DNA from: Singulisphaera sp. GP187
GTDB lineage: Bacteria > Planctomycetota > Planctomycetia > Isosphaerales > Isosphaeraceae
Reading direction: 5' to 3'
DNA length: 64,000 bases
NCBI RefSeq assembly: GCF_900129635.1
Contig: NZ_FSRB01000001.1
Span: 597,501-661,500 of the forward strand
The number at the start of each line of letters is the position of its first letter. Position 1 is the first letter of the stretch. Below the pieces are notes generated by a model. That model worked only from the letters and a program-made list of their open reading frames with translations. It made no database searches and was not told where the DNA came from. Made by a program: the position numbers and the translations under genes. Shown piece by piece: positions 29,600 to 39,065 of this stretch.

Positions 29600-30961
29600 T
29601 CACGGGAGTGAAGCCGGGCAGGGGGCGAGGAGCTCGTTGGCTTCCGCGCCGGTGCCCCAGGGCGGGTCGGCTTCCTTCGGCAGGGCGTGCGACTCGAGGT
29701 GTTCGACGTCGAGTCGCTGGACGGCCGCCAAGGGGTCGGAGCGGTAGCGAAGCAGATGGACCTGGATTGAGGCCATGCAGAGGCACCCATCGGGAATTCG
29801 GTTCGCGAATTCGCCGGCCAGTCGCGCGATCTCGCCGTTCTGATTCCCGCCGTCGTAGAACCAGGTGAACAGCCGGCGGGCTTGATCGGCCGTGGTGTTG
29901 CCGAGGTGGAAGCTTCGATCGACTCGTCCGGGGCGAATCAAGGCGGGGTCGAGCCGCTCCGGGTGGTTGGTCGTGAGGAACAGGATGCGGCCTTCCCGGG
30001 AACTGACCCCGTCCAGCGCGTTGAGCAGGCCGCTCAGCGTGACGCCCGTCGCATCATTCGCGTTCCGCCTGGCGCCGAAGGCGCAATCGACGTCTTCGAT
30101 CAGGAGGATTGTGCCGAACGGCAGCGCGTCGACCAGGGTGCGGAGGCTTTCGTCCGTCATGACCTTGCTATTCAGGTTCAGGACGGCGACCGAGAGGTCG
30201 AGCTCACCGGCGGCGGCGACGACGAGGGTGGTCTTGCCATTGCCCGGCGGGCCGTCGAGAAGATACCCGCGCCGATGGGGGACGCCGCGCGTCGCGTACC
30301 AGGCCCCGGCCGCGAGAAAGGTTCGCATGTCGGCAATGATCTCGTCGAGCATGTCGTCGGCGAGCACGATCGAGGCGAGCGGACGCTTCGGCCGCAACGC
30401 GTTGATCGACCAGTCGTCGTACTGGGCCGTGAGGATGTTGACGCCCGGCACGCGAGGGCGGGCCAACTGATGGGCTTCCTTGAGCAGGTCGTCGAGCATC
30501 GCCCGGTTGCCGCCGAGGAGTTGAACCGTCAGAGTTTCTTGAAACGATTGCGCGCCGCCGTTTTCCAAGGCGCGCCGGTCGCGCTGGAAGATGAGCAGGC
30601 GGCCCCGATACGTCATGAGGTGCGTCCCCGGCGCGGGGCTGAGAATGAACCGCGCTTTCCATTCGCCCTGGCCCGAGCAGTCATCGTCCTCCTGGTCCTC
30701 AACCATCGGATCGGGAGACGTCCATTTCGTCGTCAGGCTCAGTTGCCGCGCTCGTCGCGCGTAGCGATGTTCGGCCACCCAGCTTCGCAGCCAGCGAAAC
30801 GCGGGGTCACGGTCGGGCACCTCGACGGAGATGATCAGTCCCCAGAGGATCCAATTCCAGATCGTCCGCGGCAGCTCGCGCAACGTGGCCATGAGCGCAC
30901 CGACGACCATGAGCGTCAGCCCGCCTGTGAGGAATTGATGGCCCTCCAGCCAGTAGAACAT
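29600..30961 (-). CDS. BCS1-like AAA ATPase
   Basis: 453 residues; ATG at 30961 with GGGAG upstream. The N-terminus has two hydrophobic segments (about 10-25 and 33-47) that would anchor it in the membrane. A BCS1-specific-like middle domain (about 60-210) precedes the AAA domain: Walker A GPPGNGKTT at 237-245, Walker B LLIEDVDC near 295, and the second region of homology TTNHPERLDPALIRPGRVDR, which is highly diagnostic of BCS1. Mitochondrial BCS1 inserts the Rieske protein into complex III; bacterial relatives are little studied. No Rieske or cytochrome bc gene is adjacent, so the client is unknown. Confidence 0.9.
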   Translation of the reverse strand: MFYWLEGHQFLTGGLTLMVVGALMATLRELPRTIWNWILWGLIISVEVPDRDPAFRWLRSWVAEHRYARRARQLSLTTKWTSPDPMVEDQEDDDCSGQGEWKARFILSPAPGTHLMTYRGRLLIFQRDRRALENGGAQSFQETLTVQLLGGNRAMLDDLLKEAHQLARPRVPGVNILTAQYDDWSINALRPKRPLASIVLADDMLDEIIADMRTFLAAGAWYATRGVPHRRGYLLDGPPGNGKTTLVVAAAGELDLSVAVLNLNSKVMTDESLRTLVDALPFGTILLIEDVDCAFGARRNANDATGVTLSGLLNALDGVSSREGRILFLTTNHPERLDPALIRPGRVDRSFHLGNTTADQARRLFTWFYDGGNQNGEIARLAGEFANRIPDGCLCMASIQVHLLRYRSDPLAAVQRLDVEHLESHALPKEADPPWGTGAEANELLAPCPASLP

Positions 30962-31273
30962 GATCGGCTCCCGTTCGTCGCTGGTGGGCCGAACGGTCGA
31001 CAGTGACGCGTCCCCGGCGCAGCACCGTTGCAGTCACCGGTGAGGCCATCAAGGTTCGCGCCGGATCAAGAGGTTCGCGGATTTTGGATTTGAGGGGCCG
31101 AACGCTCAGAGTCAGACCTGAATCGGAGCGCCGTCGACCAGCGTCCCGTACTCCTCTCGAGTGTCCAGCAAGTAGCGGCTCGCCCGCTCGGATGCCCATG
31201 GAGACAGAAAGCCCTTGCGCTGTTGCGCGGAAAGGCTCATCACCCCAACCCCGTTCCATGGCGGAGTCGATAC
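30962..31273. other. Intergenic region, nothing recognised
   Basis: 312 bases between two minus-strand genes. It probably contains the promoter of the BCS1-like gene. I see no strong hairpin, promoter pair or ORF. Confidence 0.4.
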
Positions 31274-32095
31274 CTACCAAATCGGGGGCAGCAGCCACCA
31301 CGAGCGTCGCTTGTACTCCGCCCACTCGGGATAGCGAGACATGCTGGCCTCCTTGTTGATCATGTTGACCGCGAACACCCCACTCCAGACGCATGCCAGT
31401 ACCACGACCGGTAACCAGTGCCACACCATGAGGGCGAAGCTGCCGTAGATCATGATTTCGCCAAGGTAGTTCGGGTGGCGGATATAGCGGTGCATTCCGT
31501 CGGTGATCAGCCCTCGCCGGATGCGGAGCGTGAAGTACTTCTGGGCGTCGGCCGCGATCATGATCACGCTGCCCAGGATACAGAGACTGACGCAGAGGCA
31601 GAACCAGGCGTAGTCCGGCAGCGGGTAGACCGGCCGCGATGTCCCCGAGATCAGCAGCCAACCGAAGGCCCAGTACCAAACCAGCACTCCGAAGAACACG
31701 AAGAGGCCGGAGGCGATGGTGACACGGCGTTGCCAGCTCGGGTCGGGGAAGGCCAGATCCTTGAGCATCCAGACCAGTCCGTAGCTGCCGTGCATCGCGA
31801 GGTAGATCCAGGCCGCGGTGCTGGTGTTGTGGTACCAGGCGATGAGGAAGCCGAGCAGCGGGAACGTTCCGGTCTTCTGGAAGTTGATCACCCAGGCCAG
31901 TTTCCATGGGCGCGGGCCGCCGCCCAGATCGCTGATCGCATACGCGGTGAAGCGGCCCATGGCCGCCGCCCAGGCCGGGGCGGGAATCGGCCTCGAAGCC
32001 TCGCCCGATTCTCGGTCCGTTGCCCGCTGCCATGGAGTCATTCCCGGTTCTTCCTGCGGCCGGGCCAATCGCAACTCATCATGCGGCTCGCTCAT
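31274..32095 (-). CDS. DUF1295/isoprenylcysteine methyltransferase-like membrane protein
   Basis: 273 residues; ATG at 32095 with AAGGAGGAA upstream. After a hydrophilic 60-residue N-terminus there are about six membrane segments. The C-terminal block RHPNYLGEIMIYGSFALM and the ending YPEWAEYKRRSWWLLP are the signature of the steroid 5-alpha-reductase/DUF1295 and isoprenylcysteine carboxyl methyltransferase-like fold. Members reduce or methylate lipid-type substrates in the membrane. I cannot tell which reaction applies. It is a single-gene unit as far as can be seen. Confidence 0.85.
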   Translation of the reverse strand: MSEPHDELRLARPQEEPGMTPWQRATDRESGEASRPIPAPAWAAAMGRFTAYAISDLGGGPRPWKLAWVINFQKTGTFPLLGFLIAWYHNTSTAAWIYLAMHGSYGLVWMLKDLAFPDPSWQRRVTIASGLFVFFGVLVWYWAFGWLLISGTSRPVYPLPDYAWFCLCVSLCILGSVIMIAADAQKYFTLRIRRGLITDGMHRYIRHPNYLGEIMIYGSFALMVWHWLPVVVLACVWSGVFAVNMINKEASMSRYPEWAEYKRRSWWLLPPIW

Positions 32096-32933
32096 GCTCG
32101 ATTCCTCCTTCTCGATCGTCCCATTCGATCAAGGCCCGAGCGAGGGGCCGCGATCCGGCGTATCTAAGTCGGTTCGCCCCGTGCATTGAGAAAGGGCGTG
32201 GCAATTTAGGCGGTTATGGCCACAGGCTTGGTTGCGACGACGTAGCATCAAGTGAATCATTGCCAGAGGGATCGTCGCCTCACCGGTTTCGTCCCAGAAT
32301 CCATCGTGTTTGCTCAATCGTCGGTAGTTTCTCAACCATAAGAATGTTCGTGCAGCAAATCAGCGGTTTTCATGTAAATGCTAAAGTCTTTTCGTCCTCC
32401 CCCCTTGGTTTTTTTTATCCCCCCTCGCCTCGGGACATGGGCTCCTGGGTCGAGCGTCGGTGCAGGAGCCGAATGGTCTCTCTGCAGCCATCACTTGATG
32501 CTTGCGTCAGGGCGTCCATGCAGGAAGCGGCCGAGATCTCGGCGGCAGAGCCTCGCGATGCGGGACGTGAGATTACGGAGCAATGAGATGATATTATCCT
32601 GATTGAAAATTGCCGAACAATGAAATTGCATTTCCCAGATTGCGAGGCTGTGACGGGATTGAGGATTCACCCCCCTTGCTTATTCGCGTGGGATCGCGAT
32701 ATTTGGTTGATCCGGCCAGCAAAGAAGTGTCGAGGAGGGGAGCGAGAGGCACCGATTTTGCGATACCCTGGAATCGACATCTCGGATGAGCGTTCTTCCG
32801 ACGAATCGCCCAATATCTGTGCATTGCTGCCCGGATTCTCGTATTGTTTCCACTCAGCCGAGGCCGTTGCCCCCGTTGATGTGACGTGGGTAGGCAGCGG
32901 ATCCGGCGTCTCAACGAAAGAGGTGAAGCTATC
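32096..32933. other. AT-richer accessory gap
   Basis: 838 bases without an intact gene. The stretch 32180-32420 is visibly poorer in G+C than the surroundings and holds the transposase relic. Bases 32420-32880 contain no hairpin or ORF I can support. Confidence 0.5.
32234..32353 (-). pseudogene. Relic of an IS5-family transposase C-terminus
   Basis: The minus-strand frame reads ARTFLWLRNYRRLSKHD and, 15 residues later, IPLAMIHLMLRR. This matches the C-terminal pattern of IS5-type DDE transposases (ERTFAWL-NRRLSKDYE ... IYLAMIRLMLRRL). A stop codon sits three codons before ART and nothing upstream continues the protein, so only a fragment of about 40 codons remains. Confidence 0.7.
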
Positions 32934-33401
32934 ATGCACAGTATCGGTCGCCTCCGGTCGGTGGTCTCCGCCATGGTCGTTGGGGGATTGTGGCTCGGCG
33001 CAGGTGGTTGCTCCGAGTCGGATGGGCTTCCGCGCGAGGCTGTCGCCGGGTCCGTCTCCATCGACGGCAAGCCGCTCCGGTCGGGGCTCATCACCTTCAT
33101 GCCTTCCGGTCCCGACACCCCAACTCAAGGCGGTGCGGCTGTGGTTCAGGGCCAGTACTCGATCGAAAAGGCGCATGGGCTTGTTCCGAGCAAGTACACG
33201 GTCAGAATCTCAGGTCTTGATGACACGCCTGAGAAGACGGAGAAGGTGAGTGTATCCAACAATGCGCCCGGGATGGCCCCAGTCCTCGCCAAAGAGGCCG
33301 TCCCATCCATTTACAATTCCAGGTCGATCCTCACGGCCGACGTCACGTCCGGTGGAAATAACAAATTCATCTTCGACCTGACCAGCACGCCCCCAAAATG
33401 A
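32934..33401 (+). CDS. Planctomycete-type lipoprotein, carboxypeptidase-regulatory-like
   Basis: 155 residues; ATG at 32934 after AAAGAGGTGAAG. Signal peptide with a lipobox-like AGGC (about residues 23-26). The mature part has [22 protein letters not shown] and [22 protein letters not shown], a beta-sandwich pattern shared by the small lipoproteins found beside DUF1559 genes in planctomycetes. It is followed 74 bases later by a DUF1559 gene on the same strand, the usual partner. Probably surface-exposed or periplasmic; function unknown. Confidence 0.85.
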   Translation: MHSIGRLRSVVSAMVVGGLWLGAGGCSESDGLPREAVAGSVSIDGKPLRSGLITFMPSGPDTPTQGGAAVVQGQYSIEKAHGLVPSKYTVRISGLDDTPEKTEKVSVSNNAPGMAPVLAKEAVPSIYNSRSILTADVTSGGNNKFIFDLTSTPPK

Positions 33402-33475
33402 CCTGCCTCCAACCTCCGTCTCGTCAAAATACCCTCACCATCCCTAATTCCCCCCCCTATCCGAAGAGGCCATTC

Positions 33476-34516
33476 ATGAGAGCGCAACGCCGCGGCTTCA
33501 CGCTCATCGAGCTGCTCGTCGTCATCGCCATCATCGCGGTCTTGATTGCGTTGCTCCTCCCGGCCGTCCAGGCGGCCCGCGAGGCAGCGAGACGCTCGCA
33601 ATGTGTCAACAACCTGAAGCAGATCGGGCTGTCCATGCACAACTACGAGAGCGTCAACTTGTGTCTTCCCGCAGGCCGGAAGAGTTGCTGTTGGGGGACG
33701 TGGATACTGTTCACGCTCCCCGGCGTTGAGCAACAGGCACTCTTCAACGCCTGGAATTTCACCGGCGACTACAAGTGGATCGGTAGCGCGACAATGGACA
33801 CGCCGATGCGCTATAGTGGCGTCTGCAACATCACCGTCAGCTCGACGCGGGTCCCGGCCTACATGTGCCCGAGCGACGGTGCGAATACGAGCACGACGAC
33901 CATTGGCCAGACGCTCAACGGTGTCGTCATGAGGACGACCTCGCAAAACTACGTCGTCAACTTCGGCAACACGTCCTCGATCCAGCCGGCGACGCTCAAC
34001 GGCGTCACGTTCGGCGGAGCCCCGTTCACGGATATCGACGCGGTCACACTCACTGCGGCGGGCGCCCCCACCGCCATCGGCATGAACGGCCAGGTCGTTG
34101 TCCCGTTCAGTTCCATCACCGACGGCCTGAGTAACACCCTGCTTGTGTCCGAAGCCGTCGTCGGCACCGGGACGGGTGGTACAGTCAACCCCAGTTCGAC
34201 GCTCGACCTCCGCGGCTTCTCCTGGTGGGGCAGCGCCTCCAACTTCACGGCCGCGATCACGCCGAACTCGGGGCAGCCCGACGTGCTCGAGAGCATTGGC
34301 TATTGCGTCTACCCCTATCAGGGAAACCCGCCCTGCACAGGGGCGACCGCCGCCCAGCCTCTCTATAACGGCGCTCGAAGCCGCCACTCGGGGGGCGTCA
34401 ACGCCACGTTCGCCGACGGCTCGGTCAAGTTCATGAAGAACTCGATCAGCCCCAGCGTGTGGCAAGCCCTCTCGACGACCAGGGGGGGTGAGGTCGTCAG
34501 CGCCGACTCATACTGA
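33476..34516 (+). CDS. DUF1559 protein with prepilin-like N-terminus
   Basis: 346 residues; ATG at 33476. The N-terminus is a type IV prepilin/pseudopilin signal: [36 protein letters not shown], cleaved before F. The DUF1559 (SBP_bac_10) region follows, with CPSDG, the middle [17 protein letters not shown] and the C-terminal [20 protein letters not shown] block (H-x-G-G-x-N, D-G-S-V). These proteins are extremely abundant in planctomycetes and are thought to be exported pseudopilins; their function is unknown. Paired with the upstream lipoprotein. Family members usually number 300-400 residues, as here. Confidence 0.95.
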   Translation: MRAQRRGFTLIELLVVIAIIAVLIALLLPAVQAAREAARRSQCVNNLKQIGLSMHNYESVNLCLPAGRKSCCWGTWILFTLPGVEQQALFNAWNFTGDYKWIGSATMDTPMRYSGVCNITVSSTRVPAYMCPSDGANTSTTTIGQTLNGVVMRTTSQNYVVNFGNTSSIQPATLNGVTFGGAPFTDIDAVTLTAAGAPTAIGMNGQVVVPFSSITDGLSNTLLVSEAVVGTGTGGTVNPSSTLDLRGFSWWGSASNFTAAITPNSGQPDVLESIGYCVYPYQGNPPCTGATAAQPLYNGARSRHSGGVNATFADGSVKFMKNSISPSVWQALSTTRGGEVVSADSY

Positions 34517-34849
34517 GCCGAGCCGGTGCTCGAGGACGCTAGACTCGCCGATCGATCCACACGAAGGGCCGGAGCGATTCATCGATCATGAATCGCTCCG
34601 GCCCTGCTTTCCATCCGGGTGGTCAAGCCGCACGCGGCGTTCCGATCCCAGCGATCGAGGAACATGGGCCGTTACGAGAACGGATACTCGCGGGGGCGGG
34701 CGTCTTCCTTCGAGACCGCCTTCGAGTTTCGAAAAAATCAATGGAGACGGAGGGGATAGGCTTCAATATCCCCTCCGTTCCCATCCTCCGCGTCTGCGGG
34801 ACGTTACCCGCCGACCTCGTTTTCGACCGGCTGGATGAATGAGAGCCGG
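34517..34849. other. Intergenic region with terminator
   Basis: 333 bases between the converging DUF1559 and anmK genes. Apart from the hairpin at 34566-34604, I see no recognisable gene. Confidence 0.4.
34566..34604 (+). terminator. Terminator-like hairpin after the DUF1559 gene
   Basis: A perfect 17-bp stem: GGGCCGGAGCGATTCAT pairs with ATGAATCGCTCCGGCCC around a five-base loop. The following bases are TGCTTT, a weak T-run. Confidence 0.75.
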
Positions 34850-36058
34850 TCAAGCGGAAGGGAACGACCACTTGCCGAGGATCACGGGGGCTCGCGCCCC
34901 GGTCACGCTGGGGAGTGAGGTGGGGTGGCCGAGCAGCGCTTCGTTCGCGAACAGGGCGAAGGCCAACGCTTCACGCGCGGAGGAGGAAACCCCGACCTCC
35001 TCGGAGTCGCGAACCGGGACGGGGCTCATCAGGGCGCGGATCCGTTCCATGAGGGCCGGATTCCGCGCCCCTCCTCCTGCCACGATGATCTCGCCGACCG
35101 GGGGATCGGCCACGAACTGGTCGAGGGCCATGGCGATGGAGCGGGCCGTAAATTCCGTGAGTGTGGCCATCAGGTCGGGATCGAGGCGTCCGTGTGCGGC
35201 CGCGGCACGCTCAAGGAACGCATCGCCGTACATTTCAAACCCGGTCGACTTGGGCGGCCGGCGCTCGAGGTACGGGTCGGACTTGAGGAGGTCGTCGAGC
35301 AAGACGGTGTTGACCGTCCCGCTTCGGGAGATCCGGCCGTCCAGGTCGCAGGTCAGCTCTCCTCCGGAGAGTTGAAAGGCGAGGCGGTCGAGGAGCGAAT
35401 TGGCCGGTCCGGTATCGAAGCCGAAGACGCGCTGAGGGTCCGGGTCGAGAACCGTGACGTTGGCGATCCCACCGAGATTGAGGATCAGACGCCGCCGGTT
35501 CGTCGCGGTGCTTACCGGGTCCGCATAGAGAATCAGGTCGGAGAAGGGGGTCAACGGGGCCCCCTCGCCACCGGCCGCGATGTCTCGAGCACGGAAGTCC
35601 GAGACGACGCAGATCCCGGTCCGTTCCGCAATCTGATCGCCATCGCCCACCTGCAAGGTCGCGCGGGGGACCCCCGGCACCGAGCTGTGGTGGTAGAGCG
35701 TCTGGCCGTGGGAGCCGATCAGGTCGACATCCCCGATCGTCAGCTTCGCGGCTTGGATCGCATTCAAGCAGGCGTCGGCGAAGAGCTCGCCCACTTGAAC
35801 ATGAAGCTCGGCGATGGCCCGGACATTGAGCTTGGCCGCGTTGAAGACCTGGCGCCTCAACGTTGCAGGATAAGGGTGTTCGTGATAATGGATCAGTTCC
35901 ACCTCGGCTCCGGGCCTTCCTGGCGCCGGAATCCCTCCGCCCTTGATCTTGCAGACGGCGACCGAGATCGAGTCGGCACTGGTGCCGGAGATCAGGCCCA
36001 CCACAATGCGCGCCGGCTTCGCGCTGAGTTCGAGCAGTCTCTGGATGATCGGACTCAT
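34850..36058 (-). CDS. anmK: Anhydro-N-acetylmuramic acid kinase
   Basis: 402 residues; ATG at 36058 with AAAGG upstream. It phosphorylates and opens 1,6-anhydro-MurNAc during peptidoglycan recycling in the cytoplasm. Family landmarks: GLISGTSADS at about 21-30, IGSHGQTLYHH, SDFRARDIAAGGEGAPL, LNLGGIANVT, FDTGPANSLLD (catalytic Asp) and IIVAGGGARNPALM. The first motif differs from the usual GTSxDG[VI]D: the Gly and the second Asp are both Ser here. Length is slightly above the usual 370. Its presence fits peptidoglycan turnover in planctomycetes. Confidence 0.94.
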   Translation of the reverse strand: MSPIIQRLLELSAKPARIVVGLISGTSADSISVAVCKIKGGGIPAPGRPGAEVELIHYHEHPYPATLRRQVFNAAKLNVRAIAELHVQVGELFADACLNAIQAAKLTIGDVDLIGSHGQTLYHHSSVPGVPRATLQVGDGDQIAERTGICVVSDFRARDIAAGGEGAPLTPFSDLILYADPVSTATNRRRLILNLGGIANVTVLDPDPQRVFGFDTGPANSLLDRLAFQLSGGELTCDLDGRISRSGTVNTVLLDDLLKSDPYLERRPPKSTGFEMYGDAFLERAAAAHGRLDPDLMATLTEFTARSIAMALDQFVADPPVGEIIVAGGGARNPALMERIRALMSPVPVRDSEEVGVSSSAREALAFALFANEALLGHPTSLPSVTGARAPVILGKWSFPSA

Positions 36059-36599
36059 GGATGGCCTTTCACGCCAAGGGAATTATGCCTTTGGGACGAT
36101 GCAAACGACGACGGGCGACGACCGTGTCGAATTGGCGTCGGATTCGCGCTCAATCCGCCTCCGCGAGTGGTCGATTCCGATCGGCCGACGGCGGTGGCCC
36201 GTCCCAGGATGATCGGCGGCCACGTCCAAGGCAACAGAAACGTGGGTTGACGAAAACCCCGGACGATGCGATTCCTCCACGTCGGGTCGCTCCCTTCCGG
36301 ATCGGGAGTCTGGCCATTCTCGATCACCTCAACGCCTTCGCTTCATCCGTTTGCTGTCCCGTGTTGATTTAAGTCAACATTGTGGGTTTTTGTCAACACG
36401 TCGTAAGTGTTTGGTGTAGCTTGAGATCTGCTGTTTTGAGTGGTTCTCGCAAAGCATCGAACGATTATATGATGCGGCGGTGGGCCAAATGATCGCCAAA
36501 GTGAGCTAGCGTTCTCAAGGGACGCGGACGGGCTCCGGCGTTCTGGGTTACCGGCCTACTCCGCCGTACTTTTGGCGATTCGACGTTGAGACTAACTTG
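36059..36599. other. Divergent intergenic region with inverted repeat
   Basis: 541 bases between anmK and the CAP-protein gene. At 36361-36399 GTGTTGA and TCAACAC form an inverted repeat 25 bases apart, and TTGATTTAAGTCAA (36364-36377) is a near-palindrome inside it; both would suit a dimeric regulator. A TATATG near 36467 may be a -10. No gene found. Confidence 0.45.
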
Positions 36600-37487
36600 A
36601 TGACGCGATCAAAAAAGACTCGGTTTCAGCCCGATTTGGAACATCTTGACCGCCGCGATCTACCGGCTCTGTTTACAGGTGTGACGGCGACTCTGGCAGA
36701 CGGTATTTTGAATGTGTCGGGATCGAACGCGAACTCGGTGATCCGCATTGACCTGATGGGGCGGACCGTCCGGGGCGAAGTGCGCGGCACGGTCACGGTT
36801 CAAGGTGTGGGCCGGTTCCAGGCCGCCCAGATCGATGCGATCGAGGTCGAGAAGGCCGAGCAGAGCGACCGCGTGGTGATCCGCCGCAAGGGCCGTTGGT
36901 CTCCCCCGACGACGGTTACGGTCGCGGATACGGCCGCGACCGCGACCCCCATTCCCACCCCCACCCCGGTTCGGCCTCCCCTGTTTGTGCCGACTCCTCC
37001 GGCCCCGGTCGTCACCCCGCCGGTCGTCACCCCGCCGGTCGTCGTGACTCCCCCGGCATCGCCGGGCGCCCCGATTCCGGTGGGTGTGCTGCTGAGTTCG
37101 ACGGAGCAGGAGATCGTCGACTTGACGAACCAGATGCGCGTTCAGAACGGACTGGCGCCGCTCACGGTCAATGCGCAACTGGTCACCATGGCCGACATCG
37201 AGGCGGGGAACATGGTCCAGTTCAATATCATGGCGCATACGATTCCGCAGGCGGCCCAGCCTGATCTCCAGAGTCGCCAGAAGTACGTTGGCTACAGCTA
37301 CTCCTGGCTGTCGGAGAACATCGCCTACAACTTCCTCGACGCCGGTTCGGTCGTCAACGGCTGGATGGGCTCGACGGGGCACCGCGCCAACATCCTCGAT
37401 TCCAAGGTCACCGAGATCGGGGTCGCGGTCCTTCAGGACAGCAAGGGCGCTCCCTACTACGTCCAGGTCTTTGGCGCTCCCGCCTGA
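36600..37487 (+). CDS. Exported CAP/SCP-domain protein
   Basis: 295 residues; ATG at 36600. The N-terminus has no classical signal peptide but carries FQPDLEHLDRRDLPA, the pattern (P-x-L-E-x-L-x-x-R) seen at the start of many large planctomycete surface proteins. A short beta domain (about 28-110), a Pro/Thr-rich linker with TPPVV repeats (about 115-160) and a CAP/SCP domain (about 165-295) follow. CAP landmarks are ENIAYN, GWMGSTGHRANILD and IGVAV. The usual second metal histidine is in MAHTIP. Role outside the cell is unknown. Confidence 0.88.
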   Translation: MTRSKKTRFQPDLEHLDRRDLPALFTGVTATLADGILNVSGSNANSVIRIDLMGRTVRGEVRGTVTVQGVGRFQAAQIDAIEVEKAEQSDRVVIRRKGRWSPPTTVTVADTAATATPIPTPTPVRPPLFVPTPPAPVVTPPVVTPPVVVTPPASPGAPIPVGVLLSSTEQEIVDLTNQMRVQNGLAPLTVNAQLVTMADIEAGNMVQFNIMAHTIPQAAQPDLQSRQKYVGYSYSWLSENIAYNFLDAGSVVNGWMGSTGHRANILDSKVTEIGVAVLQDSKGAPYYVQVFGAPA

Positions 37488-37518
37488 GGGCCGGTTGACT
37501 CCGACCGGGAACGTAGCA

Positions 37519-37557
37519 GCGGCCGAAGCCGATTTTTGGGCTTCGGCCGCTTCATTT
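37519..37557 (+). terminator. Terminator after the CAP-protein gene
   Basis: Perfect 12-bp stem GCGGCCGAAGCC / GGCTTCGGCCGC with an eight-base loop, followed by TTCATTT. It lies between converging genes. Confidence 0.85.
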
Positions 37558-37597
37558 GATTGTTGGATTGAGGAAGGGAACGGAACGGGCGTTCTCG

Positions 37598-38731
37598 TCA
37601 GACCCGCAGGAAGATCCGATTGCGATAGAGATAGAGTAAGAAGAGCCACTTCGCCGCGAGGACCCCCGCCGCCGCGAGCACGAGCTTGGCATCAAGGGAG
37701 ATATACTGCTCGGTCAGTCGATAGGTGCCGCCGAGGAAGAACGTGGTGAGATGCTCGAAGTCGATGAATCGGGGGGCGACGAAGATCGTGATCGCATTGG
37801 CGCCGATGACGACGAAGAAGAAGGCCCAGCGGCGGAACTGAAGGACGTCGATGACGGCGTAGAAGAGGGCGAGCAGGAGCAGGCTCAAGCCGCCGGCGAC
37901 GAGCACGAAGGGGCTGGTCCAGAGGATCTTGTTGATCGGGAACCGCTCGTTCCAGGCGACGCCGATCATGAGGCTCAAGACGCCCGCCACCACCAGACCC
38001 GCCACTTTCTGCCAGGGGCCGCGCGGCGAGCGCAGCCAGTAGCCCGCGAGCACGCCGAGCAGCGCGGTCCCGACGGCCGGAATGGTCGTGAGCAACCCCT
38101 CGTTGTCGCCATAACCGTAGTAGGACTTCATGATCTTGCCAGGCAAGAATTGGCGGTCGAGCCAGCCGGCAAGATTGCCGGAGATCGAGTAGTCACCCGC
38201 CGTCTGCCCCGGCGCACCGACGTTCGCCAGCAACGCCCAGTAGCCGAGCAGAATCGCCACCAGCAGGATCGCCACGCCCCGTCTCGGCAACCAGATCGAA
38301 ATCAAGGCGGCAATCCCGTAGCAGAGCGCGATCCGCTGGAGGACGCCCGCAACTCGGAGATTGGCCCAGTCAAACTTGAGCACGCCGTTGCAGAGCAAGC
38401 CGAGCCCGAATAAAAGCAGGGTCCGGCGGGCAATGCGCCGGTATTCCGCCCCTCGACCTTGCCCTTGGAGCTTGCCCAGCGAGAACGGCAACACCGTGCC
38501 GACCAGAAACAGAAAGAGGGGGAAGATCAGGTCATTCAACCGGAAGCCGTGCCATTCGGCATGCTCGAGCTGCTCCTGCACCACCTTCCCGGCCGGCGAA
38601 TCCGACCAACGGGCCAGTGCTTTGGCAAGGCGTTCACCGCCCATGATCCAGAGCATGTCGAAGCCGCGCAGCGCGTCAATCGAAAGAAGCCGTCCGGAAG
38701 GCTTGGGCGCTGCGATCGAATCAGATTCCAT
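37598..38731 (-). CDS. HGSNAT-like membrane acyltransferase (DUF5009)
   Basis: 377 residues; ATG at 38731 (a TTG at 38752 is less likely). It begins RLLSIDALRGFDMLWIMGG, the hallmark of the heparan-alpha-glucosaminide N-acetyltransferase/DUF5009 family, and has NDLIFPLFLFLVG with about ten membrane helices after it. Members transfer acetyl groups from cytoplasmic acetyl-CoA to amino sugars across a membrane; here the acceptor could be an extracellular or imported glycan. The family size (370-390) fits. It stands alone, converging with the CAP gene. Confidence 0.92.
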   Translation of the reverse strand: MESDSIAAPKPSGRLLSIDALRGFDMLWIMGGERLAKALARWSDSPAGKVVQEQLEHAEWHGFRLNDLIFPLFLFLVGTVLPFSLGKLQGQGRGAEYRRIARRTLLLFGLGLLCNGVLKFDWANLRVAGVLQRIALCYGIAALISIWLPRRGVAILLVAILLGYWALLANVGAPGQTAGDYSISGNLAGWLDRQFLPGKIMKSYYGYGDNEGLLTTIPAVGTALLGVLAGYWLRSPRGPWQKVAGLVVAGVLSLMIGVAWNERFPINKILWTSPFVLVAGGLSLLLLALFYAVIDVLQFRRWAFFFVVIGANAITIFVAPRFIDFEHLTTFFLGGTYRLTEQYISLDAKLVLAAAGVLAAKWLFLLYLYRNRIFLRV

Positions 38732-39065
38732 AAGTGGGGTCTCGGCGGTCAAAAGAACAAAAAAAGAACAAAGAGGAAGCTATCCGCGACCAGGCCATTC
38801 CACGGATTTCCCGATCGCCCTTGATCGTACTCCAGGCCTTGGGGCCCCGGCAATTCCTCAAGGTCGGCTTCGCACCGACGAAACGGTCGTGCGACACCAC
38901 GGCGTGTTGGCCAAAGGCCGTGGTGTCCGGCCTGAAACCGGTTCCTCATTGGCATCGCGTTGTTAAGATCAAAGGGATCGTCGACGCCACGGGAATCCTC
39001 AAAGCGCTCGACCGACGGTTCATTGCGATCGATCTGCCGATAAATCCAGGGAAGTGAATTGCCTT
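38732..39065. other. Divergent intergenic region with hairpin
   Basis: 334 bases between the acyltransferase and the aldo/keto reductase. A 10-bp inverted repeat (GACACCACGG 38893-38902, CCGTGGTGTC 38918-38927) with an inner GGCC-AAA-GGCC could form a leader hairpin about 140 bases before the reductase start. No gene seen. Confidence 0.4.
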
